This document shows positions 1 to 8,069 of a stretch of 64,000 nucleotides of DNA, piece after piece. The stretch is from an uncultured Dehalococcoidia bacterium (GTDB taxonomy: Bacteria > Chloroflexota > Dehalococcoidia > Lucifugimonadales > GCA-2712585). Within the stretch, counting starts at the first letter, position 1. Each line of letters opens with the position of its first letter. The stretch covers positions 630,459-694,458 of the forward strand of contig OX638324.1 in NCBI GenBank assembly GCA_951812825.1. The letters are read 5' to 3'. The position numbers and the translations under genes are program-made. The notes beneath the pieces are model-generated. The model was not told the DNA's origin and made no database searches. It saw nothing but the letters and a program-made list of their open reading frames with translations.

Positions 1-363
1 GAACCGGATAAACTCGCCGTCAACGTCATGGGCGACTACGCCTTCGGCATGGTCGGCCTCGACGTGGAAACCGCCGTCCGGGAGCGCATCCCCATCCTCA
101 CCATCATCCTCAACAACTCCGCTATGGGCATCTACGATTCCGACCGCTTCCCCACTGCCAACGAACGCTACGGCACCAAGTTCCTCACCGGCAACTACGC
201 CCAGGTGGCCGAAGCCCTCGGTGGCTACAACGAGCTCGTGAAGACCCCAAATGAAATCATACCCGCCATCATCCGCGCCCAGCAGGTCATAGCGGAAGGC
301 CGGCCCGCCCTGCTGGAGATAATCACCCGGGAAGAGCGTGCCTTCTCCTACAAAGACCGGTAG
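1..363 (+). CDS. Thiamine-pyrophosphate-dependent enzyme, C-terminal part (acetolactate synthase-like)
   Basis: The reading frame is open from the left edge, so the gene begins outside the window and only the last 120 residues are seen. The TPP-binding domain is recognisable: a GDYAFGM segment (equivalent of the GDG motif), then ETAVRERIPI and the NN of ILNNSAMGIY that co-ordinate Mg and diphosphate. This is typical of the acetolactate synthase, benzoylformate decarboxylase and oxalyl-CoA decarboxylase superfamily. The substrate cannot be told from this fragment. It is followed 33 nt later by an amidohydrolase on the same strand, so the two may be co-transcribed. Confidence 0.85.
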   Translation, partial: EPDKLAVNVMGDYAFGMVGLDVETAVRERIPILTIILNNSAMGIYDSDRFPTANERYGTKFLTGNYAQVAEALGGYNELVKTPNEIIPAIIRAQQVIAEGRPALLEIITREERAFSYKDR

Positions 364-396
364 CCTCCCGCAGCCACCAGTAACGAAAGGCCGTTT

Positions 397-1779
397 ATGT
401 CAACCAAAGTCATCGCAAACACCACCATTGTCACCTGCGACCCGGGCCGCACCGTCCTTCATAACGCCGCCATCGCCATAAGGGACAATCGCATCGCCAC
501 CCTCGGCGCCACCCCCCAGATTCGCGCCCTCTACCCCGGCGCCGAACTCATAGACGGACACGGCAAGGCCGTCTTTCCCGGCCTCATCAACTGCCACGCC
601 CACCTCACCGCCAATCTCTTCCGCGGCATCTCAGAGGACTTCGGCTTCCCCTCCAGCTTCGCCTTCCCCGAAGACGTCCGCGACATGATCTCCGACGAGG
701 AAACCACCATCATGGCTGCCCTCGGCGCCATCGAAGCCTCCCGCACCGGCTCCACCACCACCGTCGAAATCGCCGGCGGCATCCACCGTTACGCCCACAT
801 GCTCGACAAGACGGGAATGCGTTGGGTCCTCGCCGAGACCACTGCCGACGGCGTAGTTCCCCCAACCTTCCGCGCTGGCGAACCCGTCCACGCCTACTCC
901 TTCCAACTGCGGGACAAAAGCCTCGAACAGGCAACCCGCCTCTTCGAGAAATGGCATCACGGTACCGAAACCGACCGCATCACCTGCATGGGTTCCACCG
1001 GCCTGGTGGAAACCACCTCCCCCAACCTGCTCAGAGCCGTTCACGAACTCGCAGAAAAATTCGACAGCCGCTACACCATCCACCTCAACCAGAGCCGCCT
1101 GGAGGTGGAGTCCCTGTTGCTCATGCGCGGCGTCCGCCCCACCGAGAGCCTCTTCCACAACGACTACCTAGGCCCCCGCCTGTTAGGGGCCCACGTCCGC
1201 TTTCTGAGCCCCTCCGAAATCTCACTCCTCGGCGCCACCCGCTCCAACATCTCCCACCAGCCGGCCATGGCTGCCCGACGCGCCGTCATCCCCCCAATTC
1301 CCGCCCTCCGCAACGCAGGCTGCACCATCGGCATGGGCACCGACAACAACACCCAGGACATGGTCGAAGTAATGCGCACCGGCCTCTTCACCGAGCGCAT
1401 CATTCGCGACGACGGCATGAACCCTCAGCCCGAAGACATCCTCACAATGACCACCATGGGCAGCGCCTCAGCTTTAGGCATGGCCGACGACATAGGCTCC
1501 CTAGAAGTGGGCAAGAAGGCCGACCTCTTCATCATCAACACCCAGCGGTCCACCCTCGTCCCCACCAACCGCATCGTCTCAGCCTTCATACACAACGGCC
1601 AGCCAGGCGACATCGAGTCCGTCATGGTAGACGGCGAGTTCGTCCTGAAAGACGGAAAATTCCTGAACCTCGACGAAGACACCATCATCCGGGAAGCCGA
1701 CAACATCGGCAAAACCGTCTGGCGTCGCCTCCTGGAAAAATACCCTAACGTCCCCTTCCCCATTACCCTCGCCCCCTAA
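397..1779 (+). CDS. Amidohydrolase family protein (chlorohydrolase / cytosine deaminase-like)
   Basis: A 460-residue metal-dependent hydrolase of the AtzA/TrzN/SAH-deaminase group. The family beta-sandwich start is followed by FPGLINCHAHL, with the HxH metal ligands at about residues 67 and 69. Further ligands are a His in YTIHLNQS, a His in ISHQPAM and the Asp of GMGTDNN at about 316. The C-terminal GSLEVGKKADLFII strand is typical. The ATG follows an AAAGG box. Family members deaminate or dechlorinate N-heterocycles or deaminate nucleosides; the actual substrate is not predictable here. The length is normal for the family. Confidence 0.85.
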   Translation: MSTKVIANTTIVTCDPGRTVLHNAAIAIRDNRIATLGATPQIRALYPGAELIDGHGKAVFPGLINCHAHLTANLFRGISEDFGFPSSFAFPEDVRDMISDEETTIMAALGAIEASRTGSTTTVEIAGGIHRYAHMLDKTGMRWVLAETTADGVVPPTFRAGEPVHAYSFQLRDKSLEQATRLFEKWHHGTETDRITCMGSTGLVETTSPNLLRAVHELAEKFDSRYTIHLNQSRLEVESLLLMRGVRPTESLFHNDYLGPRLLGAHVRFLSPSEISLLGATRSNISHQPAMAARRAVIPPIPALRNAGCTIGMGTDNNTQDMVEVMRTGLFTERIIRDDGMNPQPEDILTMTTMGSASALGMADDIGSLEVGKKADLFIINTQRSTLVPTNRIVSAFIHNGQPGDIESVMVDGEFVLKDGKFLNLDEDTIIREADNIGKTVWRRLLEKYPNVPFPITLAP

Positions 1780-1798
1780 CCCCCGTCCAACTAACAAC

Positions 1799-1836
1799 AT
1801 GCCATTCTGAGGAGGCCCCGCGACGAAGAATCTCGC
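1799..1836. repeat. Interspersed repeat A, copy 1
   Basis: Copy of a dispersed element of about 38 bp with core TCATTCTGAGGAGG followed by GCGACGAAGAATCTCGC. Further copies lie near 18388, 21644, 22944 and 46436, with shorter or diverged versions near 16823, 35144, 52278 and 62825. It occupies the gap between the amidohydrolase and the convergent arsM. Confidence 0.85.
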
Positions 1837-1882
1837 TCCCTTCCATTCCCAACTCCCCTCTCCCAACGCTGTCCCCCCCTAA

Positions 1883-1904
1883 CTTGCCGTCACGCAGTGA
1901 CCCC
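1883..1904. repeat. Interspersed repeat E, copy 1
   Basis: 22-bp segment with core GTCACGCAGTG, repeated with two mismatches at 19941-19962. This copy overlaps the last codons and the stop codon of arsM, so the annotated C-terminal tail of that protein is repeat-encoded. Confidence 0.6.
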
Positions 1905-2609
1905 CCTCCGCGCCGAAACCGCCGCGCTGAACCAGAACTCCCCCTCCTTCGCCGGCGCCTCCACCTCGTACCCAACCTCCTCAAACCCCGCCGCGCGAAG
2001 CTTCCCCAGATACTCCTCCACTGGCAGCGACCCGGATATGCAGCCCGCGTACAACGCCAGGTCCTCCATCTCCTCCGCCGTCGCCGCCCTCTCCAACAAG
2101 ATATCCGACACCATCAGCCGTCCACCCGGTCGCAGCACCCGAAACGCCTCCCGGAATACTGCGTCCTTGTCCGGCGCCAAGTTAACCACGCAGTTAGATA
2201 TCACCACGTCCACGCTTTCGTCATCCAGGGGCAGCGCCTCAATATCACCCTGTCGGAAGCTCACGTTGTCAATCCTCAGCTTGGCCTGATTCCGCCTAGC
2301 CTGCTCCAGCATCGCCGGAGTGAAATCCACCCCGATAACGTGACCCTCAGGCCCCACAGCCCTCGATGCCAGAAAACAGTCCAGCCCTGCGCCACTCCCC
2401 AAGTCCACCACAACCTGCCCCGGAGCCAGACTCGCCAACGCTACCGGATTGCCGCACCCAAATGAAGCCACCCCGTCCGGCAACCCCTCAAGCGCGTCCG
2501 GCGAGTAGATCTCCACGGCAACCCCGTCGTCACAGCAGGACGAAGCCTCCTTAATCCTCTCGGCATAGACCCGGGAAACCCGCTCCTTCAACTCCTTGGA
2601 TGAGACCAT
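1890..2609 (-). CDS. arsM: Arsenite methyltransferase
   Basis: SAM-dependent methyltransferase of about 239 residues. Motif I is VVVDLGSGAGLDC. The ArsM cysteine set is visible: a CC pair near residues 25-26, FGCGNP near 52, ISNCVVNL near 140 and YAGCISG near 190. The last three match the As(III)-binding cysteines of characterised ArsM enzymes, which methylate arsenite with SAM to mono- to trimethylated forms. The codon before the chosen ATG is GTG, so initiation could be 3 nt earlier; AAGGGAG lies upstream. The last residues (RRGVTA) come from an intergenic repeat. There is no arsR or arsenic transporter nearby. Confidence 0.88.
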   Translation of the reverse strand: MVSSKELKERVSRVYAERIKEASSCCDDGVAVEIYSPDALEGLPDGVASFGCGNPVALASLAPGQVVVDLGSGAGLDCFLASRAVGPEGHVIGVDFTPAMLEQARRNQAKLRIDNVSFRQGDIEALPLDDESVDVVISNCVVNLAPDKDAVFREAFRVLRPGGRLMVSDILLERAATAEEMEDLALYAGCISGSLPVEEYLGKLRAAGFEEVGYEVEAPAKEGEFWFSAAVSARRGVTA

Positions 2610-2684
2610 CACAGCGCTCCCTTAATCGCATTCTCTTATTCGACAATTGCTAGCAGAGAAGCTCTCTCCAAAGCGCAACGTGCG

Positions 2685-3569
2685 TTACGAGCTCAGAAGC
2701 TTCTCAACCTCTTCCCGCAGCTCCCGAGCATTCTCCGGCGACGGCGGATAGAGAGGCGGACGCGTCGGTCCCATTGGCCGACCCACCACCTTCATCGCCT
2801 CCTTCACCAACACCGGCATCGGCTCCTTCGCCACCACGTTCATCACTGGAATCACAGACATCTGCCGTTCCAACGCCCTCTCGTTATCTCCCCGATTCCA
2901 ACTCTCGTAGAGGTCCACAAAAATCTCCGGCATCGGCGTTGCGAACGCCAGAATCCCCCCCGTGCCTCCTGAGGCCAGTGCGGGCAGCAAGCCGTCGTCC
3001 AAACCTTGCAACAGCCCCGCGGTGGGAGCCATATCACGGCCCATATTGATAACCTCCCGAATGCTCCCCGTAGCGTCCTTCACCCCAACAACATTCGGGA
3101 AACGATGGGTGTACTCCCCAATCGCCACCGGCCCCATGTTCACCGCAACCCTTCCCGGCGCGTTGTAGATCACCAGCGGCAGAGTGCAGCGCCCGCTCAG
3201 ATTCTCCATAAGCTGGCCGAACTGCGGCGGCGAAAGCTTGTAGAACGGCGGCGGTGTCAGCATCAACGCCGAAGCCCCCAGATCCTCGATGCTGTCGGCA
3301 AATGCTGCAATCTCGTCCTCTCGCGGAACGAAGCACCCCACCACTAGTGGCACCCGCCCTCGGATGACTTGAACGGCCACTCGAACCATCTGCAGCCGCT
3401 CCTCGCTGGTAAGGCTGAGCGATTCTCCCGTCCCTCCCAAAATGCAGATGCCGTGGACCCCCTTGGAAATCTGGTACTCCAACTCCTGCGCCAGCGTCTC
3501 CTCGTCTAGCTTATAGCTGTCCGTAAACGGGGTTAGCATCGATGTGATTATGCCTCTCAGTGGCTCCAT
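2685..3569 (-). CDS. Dihydrodipicolinate synthase / N-acetylneuraminate lyase family aldolase
   Basis: 294-residue class I aldolase of the DapA/NanA family. It has the GGTGES phosphate/carboxylate loop near residue 45, the YNAPGR segment with the conserved Tyr, and the Schiff-base Lys in VVGVKDATG. The DapA-specific YNVP is changed to YNAP. The catabolic neighbourhood argues for a keto-acid aldolase or decarboxylating dehydratase rather than lysine synthesis. The ATG has GGAGACGGAG just upstream. It is the last gene of an apparent operon behind the BtpA-family gene (74 nt gap) and the thiolase. Confidence 0.85.
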   Translation of the reverse strand: MEPLRGIITSMLTPFTDSYKLDEETLAQELEYQISKGVHGICILGGTGESLSLTSEERLQMVRVAVQVIRGRVPLVVGCFVPREDEIAAFADSIEDLGASALMLTPPPFYKLSPPQFGQLMENLSGRCTLPLVIYNAPGRVAVNMGPVAIGEYTHRFPNVVGVKDATGSIREVINMGRDMAPTAGLLQGLDDGLLPALASGGTGGILAFATPMPEIFVDLYESWNRGDNERALERQMSVIPVMNVVAKEPMPVLVKEAMKVVGRPMGPTRPPLYPPSPENARELREEVEKLLSS

Positions 3570-3643
3570 TCTCCGTCTCCTTTTCCACCCGAACTACCGA
3601 AATTATATCCGCCCATTAACCAACAAACAACGACGCCCCCCAC

Positions 3644-4453
3644 TTACCCTACGCCGGTCCGCGCTGTCTCCATCAGCTTCCGAACAGCCTCCTGGTCTAC
3701 CGGATTGTCCGTAACCCCGCCCACCTTGAACCCCGTCCCGACTATGTCCCCGTCCGCCCAACGCAGCGTTTCCGCCACCGTCTCGTAGGTCACGCCGCTG
3801 CCCGCCAGCACGGGCGTCGACCCCGCAGACTTCTTGGCCCGCCGAATATCCTCCAGTCTGGTCTCCGAACCCGTTGCCTTGCCCGAAACGATGACAGCAT
3901 CCGCTCTCCCTCGCAATATCGTCTCCGTCACCTCGTCCGCCAGGTCTACCGAACCAACACCCGTCGAATGCTTCACGTCCACGTCGGCAAAGACTTTCAC
4001 GTCTACCCCCAACTCTCGACGGTATCGCTGAATCTCGTAGGCGTTCCCCTGAATTAATCCCTCTCCCGACACCCGAATCCCGGTGTAGACATTCACCCGA
4101 ATGAACTCCGCGCCCACTGCCGCGGCTACCGCCAGCGCCCCAATCCCGTCGCTCCGCAGCACGTTGATCCCCAAAGGACGCGAAGTCATCTCCCTGACTT
4201 CCAACGCCAGCCTCGTGAGGCAGGATATCGTATGGGCAGGCACTCGACCCGGATAGTAGGGAGCGTCCCCATAATTCTCCAGAATCACCCCATCCACACC
4301 TCCCCGAATCAACGCGTCCAGATCCTCAAGCATCCGCTCCCTGGTTGTAGCAAGGGGTTCCCCCCTCGGAGAGCCGGGCAATGGCCGCAAATGCAGCATC
4401 CCGATGATGGGATTGGAAGCCCCGAATAGCCGGTTTAGCTCGTCTATCGTCAC
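3644..4453 (-). CDS. BtpA/SgcQ family protein
   Basis: 269-residue TIM-barrel protein of the BtpA family. N-terminal GMLHLRPLPGSP, GVDGVILENYGDAPY and GINVLRSD are hallmark segments, as are FADVDVKHS and GSGVTYETV. Cyanobacterial BtpA stabilises photosystem I; homologues in heterotrophs lie with sugar or acid catabolism genes and have unknown reactions. A GTG start 10 nt after the thiolase stop implies one transcript with it. No photosynthesis gene is in the window, so the photosystem role should not be transferred. Confidence 0.8.
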   Translation of the reverse strand: MTIDELNRLFGASNPIIGMLHLRPLPGSPRGEPLATTRERMLEDLDALIRGGVDGVILENYGDAPYYPGRVPAHTISCLTRLALEVREMTSRPLGINVLRSDGIGALAVAAAVGAEFIRVNVYTGIRVSGEGLIQGNAYEIQRYRRELGVDVKVFADVDVKHSTGVGSVDLADEVTETILRGRADAVIVSGKATGSETRLEDIRRAKKSAGSTPVLAGSGVTYETVAETLRWADGDIVGTGFKVGGVTDNPVDQEAVRKLMETARTGVG

Positions 4454-4463
4454 AACAGCCGAC

Positions 4464-5642
4464 TCAGTTGGCTTCGACCACCATTGCGATCCCCATGCCG
4501 CCGCCGATGCAGAGCGTTGCCAGGCCGTGACGCGAGTCTCGTCGCCCCATCTCGTGCAGCAGCGTCGTCAGAATACGCGCCCCACTCGCCCCGATGGGAT
4601 GCCCCAGGGCAATCGCCCCGCCGTTGACGTTCGTCCGGTCCCAGTCCAGGTCAATCTCCCGCCCCACGGAAAGCACTTGCGCCGCGAACGCCTCGTTGAT
4701 TTCCACCAGGTCCATGTCATCCAATTCGAGCCCAGCCCTGTCCAACGCCTTGTTGACCGCACCCGCAGGCGCAATCCCCATCATCCGAGGTTCCAGCGCC
4801 GCCGCCGCGCAGCTGCGGATGGTCGCCATCGGCTCCAGTCCATTCCGCTCCGCCCAGGACTTTGAAGTCACCACCACCGCCGACGCCCCGTCGTTAATAC
4901 CCGCCGCATTTCCAGCCGTTACAATCCCGCCCCTTCGGAACGGCGCGGGAAGCTGTCCCAGCCGCTCCATCGTCACCTCCGGGCGCGGATGCTCATCTGC
5001 ATCAACAACCACATCCCCCCGCCGGCCCGGGACCGTCACCGGAACTATCTCGTCATCAAAGAGCCCCAACTCCACCGCCCGTTTCGTCCGCGCTTGGCTC
5101 TCCATCGAGTAGAGGTCCACGTCCTCCCGATTGATCCCATAGATGTCCGAAAGCTCCTCCGCCGTTACCCCCATGTGGCAGTCAATCATGCAGTCGTGAA
5201 GGCCATCGTTGATCATAGAATCAAGAAGTTCTCCGTGCCCCATCCGATAGCCGTACCGCCCTCGCGGGATGATGTAGGGCGCACGGCTCATGCTCTCCAT
5301 CCCACCCGCCACGACAACCTCCGCCTCCCCCAACCGGATGGATTGCGCCGCCAGTGCCACCGACTTCAGCCCGGACCCGCAGACCTTGTTGATGGTCATT
5401 GCGGGCACCTGAACGGGCAGCCCAGCCTTCACCAGGCTCTGCCGCGCCGGGTTCATCCCCTGCCCTGCCATGAGCACATTCCCCATAATCACCTCGCCCA
5501 CCTGCCTTGGCTCCACACCTGCTCGCCGGATCGCCTCCCCAACAGCCACCGCTCCCAAATCCACTGCGGATACCTCGGAAAATCCCCCGCCAAACCTCCC
5601 AATTGGCGTCCTTACCGCACTGACTATGACAGCCTCTTCCAT
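4464..5642 (-). CDS. Acetyl-CoA acetyltransferase (thiolase)
   Basis: 392-residue thiolase. It begins MEEAVIVSAVRTPIGRFGGG. The nucleophilic Cys is in NKVCGSGLK at about residue 88, with NEAFAAQ, the His of LGHPIGASGARI, and the second Cys in ATLCIGGGMG near the C-terminus. It condenses two acetyl-CoA or cleaves 3-ketoacyl-CoA. The frame is open a further 58 codons upstream, but GGAGGAGGGAG lies directly before this ATG and the extra residues do not look like thiolase. It is the first gene of the thiolase, BtpA, DapA-like operon. A TATACT-like -10 lies near 5674-5679. Confidence 0.92.
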   Translation of the reverse strand: MEEAVIVSAVRTPIGRFGGGFSEVSAVDLGAVAVGEAIRRAGVEPRQVGEVIMGNVLMAGQGMNPARQSLVKAGLPVQVPAMTINKVCGSGLKSVALAAQSIRLGEAEVVVAGGMESMSRAPYIIPRGRYGYRMGHGELLDSMINDGLHDCMIDCHMGVTAEELSDIYGINREDVDLYSMESQARTKRAVELGLFDDEIVPVTVPGRRGDVVVDADEHPRPEVTMERLGQLPAPFRRGGIVTAGNAAGINDGASAVVVTSKSWAERNGLEPMATIRSCAAAALEPRMMGIAPAGAVNKALDRAGLELDDMDLVEINEAFAAQVLSVGREIDLDWDRTNVNGGAIALGHPIGASGARILTTLLHEMGRRDSRHGLATLCIGGGMGIAMVVEAN

Positions 5643-5730
5643 GACTCCCTCCTCCGTTCTTCGGTCAACCTCAAGTATAACCCCTGACACCCTTTCTGAA
5701 TACTTTCGCCCGGTAGTAGAATGCTCAGCA

Positions 5731-5744
5731 GGGACAGCTGTCCC
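5731..5744. promoter_or_regulatory. 14-bp perfect palindrome in divergent intergenic region
   Basis: GGGACAGCTGTCCC lies between the divergent thiolase operon and the VOC gene, about 90 nt before the first and 32 nt before the second. It could be an operator, or part of a dispersed repeat. No further evidence is visible. Confidence 0.3.
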
Positions 5745-5775
5745 CTTCCGAATCATGACATGGGGTGAATGACGA

Positions 5776-6174
5776 ATGATTACAGGCGTGGTAGGCGTAA
5801 TCCTCTGGACTTCCAACCTGGACGCAATGCGGACTTTCTACCGGGACACCCTTCGCTTGCCCTTGCACTCCGACCACGGCGATTTCGTTGCTTTCCGATT
5901 CGGCGACATGCGCTTAAGCCTCGGACTCCACGGCGCTGTGGAAGGCCCCGCAAAAGATCCCTACCGCATAATGATCAACCTCGGCGCGGACGACATCCAT
6001 GCCGAACATCGCCGCCTGACGGAAGAAGGAGTTGAGTTTGTACGTCCCCCGGAGCAGGAATCCTGGGGCGGCTGGGTGGCCACCTTAAAAGACCCCGACG
6101 CCAACCTGGTCCAGCTTCTCCAACTCCTACCTCAAATTAGCCCTAAAACATCTCCATCGGGTCAAACCTCGTAA
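5776..6174 (+). CDS. VOC (glyoxalase/bleomycin resistance) superfamily protein
   Basis: 132 residues with the beta-alpha-beta-beta-beta module of vicinal oxygen chelate proteins. It starts GVVGVILWTSNLDAMRTFYR and ends with a second module containing GGWVATLKDPDANLVQLLQ, whose Asp-Pro-Asp-Ala-Asn turn is typical. VOC proteins use a metal to bind bidentate substrates (glyoxalase I, dioxygenases, fosfomycin resistance). The specific activity is unknown. Its 3' end overlaps the 3' end of the convergent PIN toxin gene by 32 bp. Confidence 0.8.
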   Translation: MITGVVGVILWTSNLDAMRTFYRDTLRLPLHSDHGDFVAFRFGDMRLSLGLHGAVEGPAKDPYRIMINLGADDIHAEHRRLTEEGVEFVRPPEQESWGGWVATLKDPDANLVQLLQLLPQISPKTSPSGQTS

Positions 6175-6553
6175 CTCCGCGTATTACGTCAAATCCCCTG
6201 TCCGCGCTGACCACCCCTTCCAAACCATGCAACTGCACCACCGCAGCATGAACCGCATCTCTCGCATCAAGCTGGGAATATTCACGAAGCAGCCCAATGG
6301 CTGCGCCTATCTCAGCAGCTCCAATGGGAATCACCGACCTCAGGGACCAAATCAAGCCCGAGACTAACGAGTATCCCACAGCAGCCCGGTCCCGTCTTCG
6401 CATGAAGTGAAGAATCTCTTGAAGCGTCTCGGAGTCCGTCAACAAGTCATGGTCGCCTCCATCAACAATTTCCATGAGTCTTCGACACGGCTCCCTGTAG
6501 GGATGCATCGATCCCACGGCGTAGATGGCTACGTTTGCGTCAATCAGCTTCAA
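6143..6553 (-). CDS. PIN-domain ribonuclease, VapC-type toxin
   Basis: 136-residue PIN domain. The acidic quartet is visible: Asp in KLIDANVAIY at about residue 4, Glu in DSETLQEIL, Asp in LDARDAVHAA and Asp in VSADRGFD. VapC toxins cleave tRNA or rRNA. The start overlaps the end of the upstream antitoxin gene by 4 nt (ATGA), the usual arrangement of a type II toxin-antitoxin operon with the antitoxin first. Calling it a toxin, rather than another PIN RNase, relies on that pairing. Confidence 0.8.
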   Translation of the reverse strand: MKLIDANVAIYAVGSMHPYREPCRRLMEIVDGGDHDLLTDSETLQEILHFMRRRDRAAVGYSLVSGLIWSLRSVIPIGAAEIGAAIGLLREYSQLDARDAVHAAVVQLHGLEGVVSADRGFDVIRGVTRFDPMEMF

Positions 6554-6849
6554 AGCTGCTCATCACCATTCATACCCTTCATTGTTGCCCTGTACCGCTC
6601 TTCCGCTATCTCTTCCTTGAATTCCTCCCAGGTAGTCTCCGCCCAATTCGGCCCAAAGTCCACCGGTTCCATCTCAAGCACTCGCTTCAACGCCCCTCTC
6701 CCTTTATCTACTTCCTTTGTCATGTAAACTATTGTCACGGCCTCCCTGACCAGATGGCCCACGGAGGTCTTTTCTTCCTTAGCCTTTTGTTGCAGATACG
6801 TGAATTTTTCTTTATCGAATAGCACTTCCACCCGCTTTTTCAGTGCCAT
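6550..6849 (-). CDS. Ribbon-helix-helix antitoxin, VapB/CopG-like
   Basis: 99 residues. The N-terminal part (MALKKRVEVLFDKEKFTYLQ then KEEKTSVGHLVREAV) fits a ribbon-helix-helix DNA-binding fold: a short basic beta strand, then two helices. The remainder is charged and would bind the toxin. It overlaps the PIN toxin gene by 4 nt. A palindrome with CGTAT repeats lies 15-36 nt before the start and is a natural autoregulatory operator. Confidence 0.75.
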   Translation of the reverse strand: MALKKRVEVLFDKEKFTYLQQKAKEEKTSVGHLVREAVTIVYMTKEVDKGRGALKRVLEMEPVDFGPNWAETTWEEFKEEIAEERYRATMKGMNGDEQL

Positions 6850-6863
6850 GATCCCCTCTCTTC

Positions 6864-6885
6864 CGTATATATACGTATCCGTATT
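6864..6885. promoter_or_regulatory. Candidate toxin-antitoxin operator
   Basis: A perfect 12-bp palindrome CGTATATATACG (6864-6875) is followed by TATCCGTATT, giving CGTAT half-sites in close spacing. It sits just upstream of the RHH antitoxin start, where type II antitoxins bind. The AT-rich stretch could also contain the promoter -10. Confidence 0.45.
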
Positions 6886-6957
6886 GCTCCGTAAGTTATC
6901 ACATTATCACCCCCTCCACAAGCCCCAAGGGTGCCACTTCCCAATTCTGCTCTGGAA

Positions 6958-7986
6958 TCACAGTATCAGCATCGCATCTCCAAAGCTGTAAAACCGGTAC
7001 CCATTCTTTATCGCTTCTTCGTAAGCTTCCATCAGCAGCTCTTTCCCCACGAACGCCGCCGTCATCATCAGCGTCGTCGACCGAGGAAGGTGGAAGTTCG
7101 TTATCATCACATCCACCATCCGGAACGAATACCCCGGCAGTATCAGCAACTTCGCCCACCCGGAGTCCGGCGCCAACTCCGAAGCCCCCTTCCCCCTAGA
7201 CCAGATCCCCGTCTGCTCCAGCGTCCGCACCGACGTTGTCCCCACCACCACCACCCGTCCTCCGCCCCGTCGACAAGCGTTGATCTTCTCTGCCGCCGCC
7301 TCATCCAACCGGCAGAACTCTTTGTGAATCTGATGCCGTCTCGGATCTTCTTCCGTCACGGGCCGGAATGTGTCTAACCCTACGTGTAGCGTCAGCTTCG
7401 CCATCCCCACCCCCTGTGACGCCAACCCCTCCATTAGCTCCCTGGTAAAGTGCAGACCCGCAGTGGGCGCCGCCGCACTCCCCGGATCCTTCGCATACAC
7501 CGTCTGGTACCGCTCCGGCTCCTCCAGCGTCTCCCGTATGTACGGCGGCAGTGGCGTCTCTCCCCACTCCTCCATGCCCACCTCCGTCGAGAGCCCCAAT
7601 GTCAGCGTCCCGTCCTCCCCCCTCTCCCACACCTCCACCTCCACGCCCACACCCTCCACCTCGTACCGCTCCCCCGGCCGCATCCGCCGTCCCGGTCGTC
7701 CCACCCCCTGCCACACTCCCTCCGACAATCGCCGCAGCAGCAGAAACTCCACCCTTCCTCCCGTCTCCTTCCGCCGCGCCCTCACCCTGCCTTGTATGAC
7801 CCGTGTGTCGTTCACCACCAGCAGGTCCCCTGCCCTCAGGAACTCCCCCAACCTGCGAAAAACCGAATGCTCTATCCTCCCGGTAGCCCTGTTCACCACC
7901 ATCAACCGGCTCGCGTCCCGTGGCTCAACCGGCCGCTGCGCGATCATCCCCTCAGGCAGGTGATAGTCGAAATCCGATGTCTTCAT
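6958..7986 (-). CDS. queA: S-adenosylmethionine:tRNA ribosyltransferase-isomerase
   Basis: 342 residues, the usual QueA length. It transfers and isomerises the ribose of SAM onto 7-aminomethyl-7-deazaguanine in tRNA to give epoxyqueuosine. Family signatures are DFDYHLPEGMIAQRPVEPRD at the N-terminus, GDLLVVNDTRVIQGR, AAPTAGLHFT and the C-terminal NFHLPRSTTLMM. The frame extends 21 codons upstream, but the canonical start MKTSDFDYHLP is at 7986. No other queuosine gene is in the window. A divergent hydantoinase starts 83 nt away. Confidence 0.95.
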   Translation of the reverse strand: MKTSDFDYHLPEGMIAQRPVEPRDASRLMVVNRATGRIEHSVFRRLGEFLRAGDLLVVNDTRVIQGRVRARRKETGGRVEFLLLRRLSEGVWQGVGRPGRRMRPGERYEVEGVGVEVEVWERGEDGTLTLGLSTEVGMEEWGETPLPPYIRETLEEPERYQTVYAKDPGSAAAPTAGLHFTRELMEGLASQGVGMAKLTLHVGLDTFRPVTEEDPRRHQIHKEFCRLDEAAAEKINACRRGGGRVVVVGTTSVRTLEQTGIWSRGKGASELAPDSGWAKLLILPGYSFRMVDVMITNFHLPRSTTLMMTAAFVGKELLMEAYEEAIKNGYRFYSFGDAMLIL

Positions 7987-8013
7987 GGGCCATGAATTAT
8001 AGCACCGCCCAGC

Positions 8014-8042
8014 TTGCCCCTCCTTTGACCCCGTGCTAGCAT
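8014..8042 (+). promoter_or_regulatory. Putative promoter of hydantoinase gene
   Basis: TTGCCC and TAGCAT separated by 17 nt, ending 27 nt before the start codon at 8070. The match to the sigma-70 consensus is moderate. Confidence 0.35.
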
Positions 8043-8069
8043 AGGGCAACCATATTTGGAGGACGGCAC

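Noticed and set aside
822-1748. Long Arg/His/Pro-rich open frame inside the amidohydrolase gene
   Set aside because: It is the +1 shadow of a C-rich coding sequence, with composition typical of out-of-frame GC-rich DNA. Similar shadows occur in most genes here.
3644-4453. BtpA as evidence of photosynthesis
   Set aside because: No photosystem, chlorophyll or reaction-centre gene in the window; BtpA-family proteins also occur in heterotrophs.
5643-5816. N-terminal extension of the thiolase
   Set aside because: Residues do not match thiolases, and GGAGGAGGGAG directly precedes the canonical MEEAVIVSAVRTP start.
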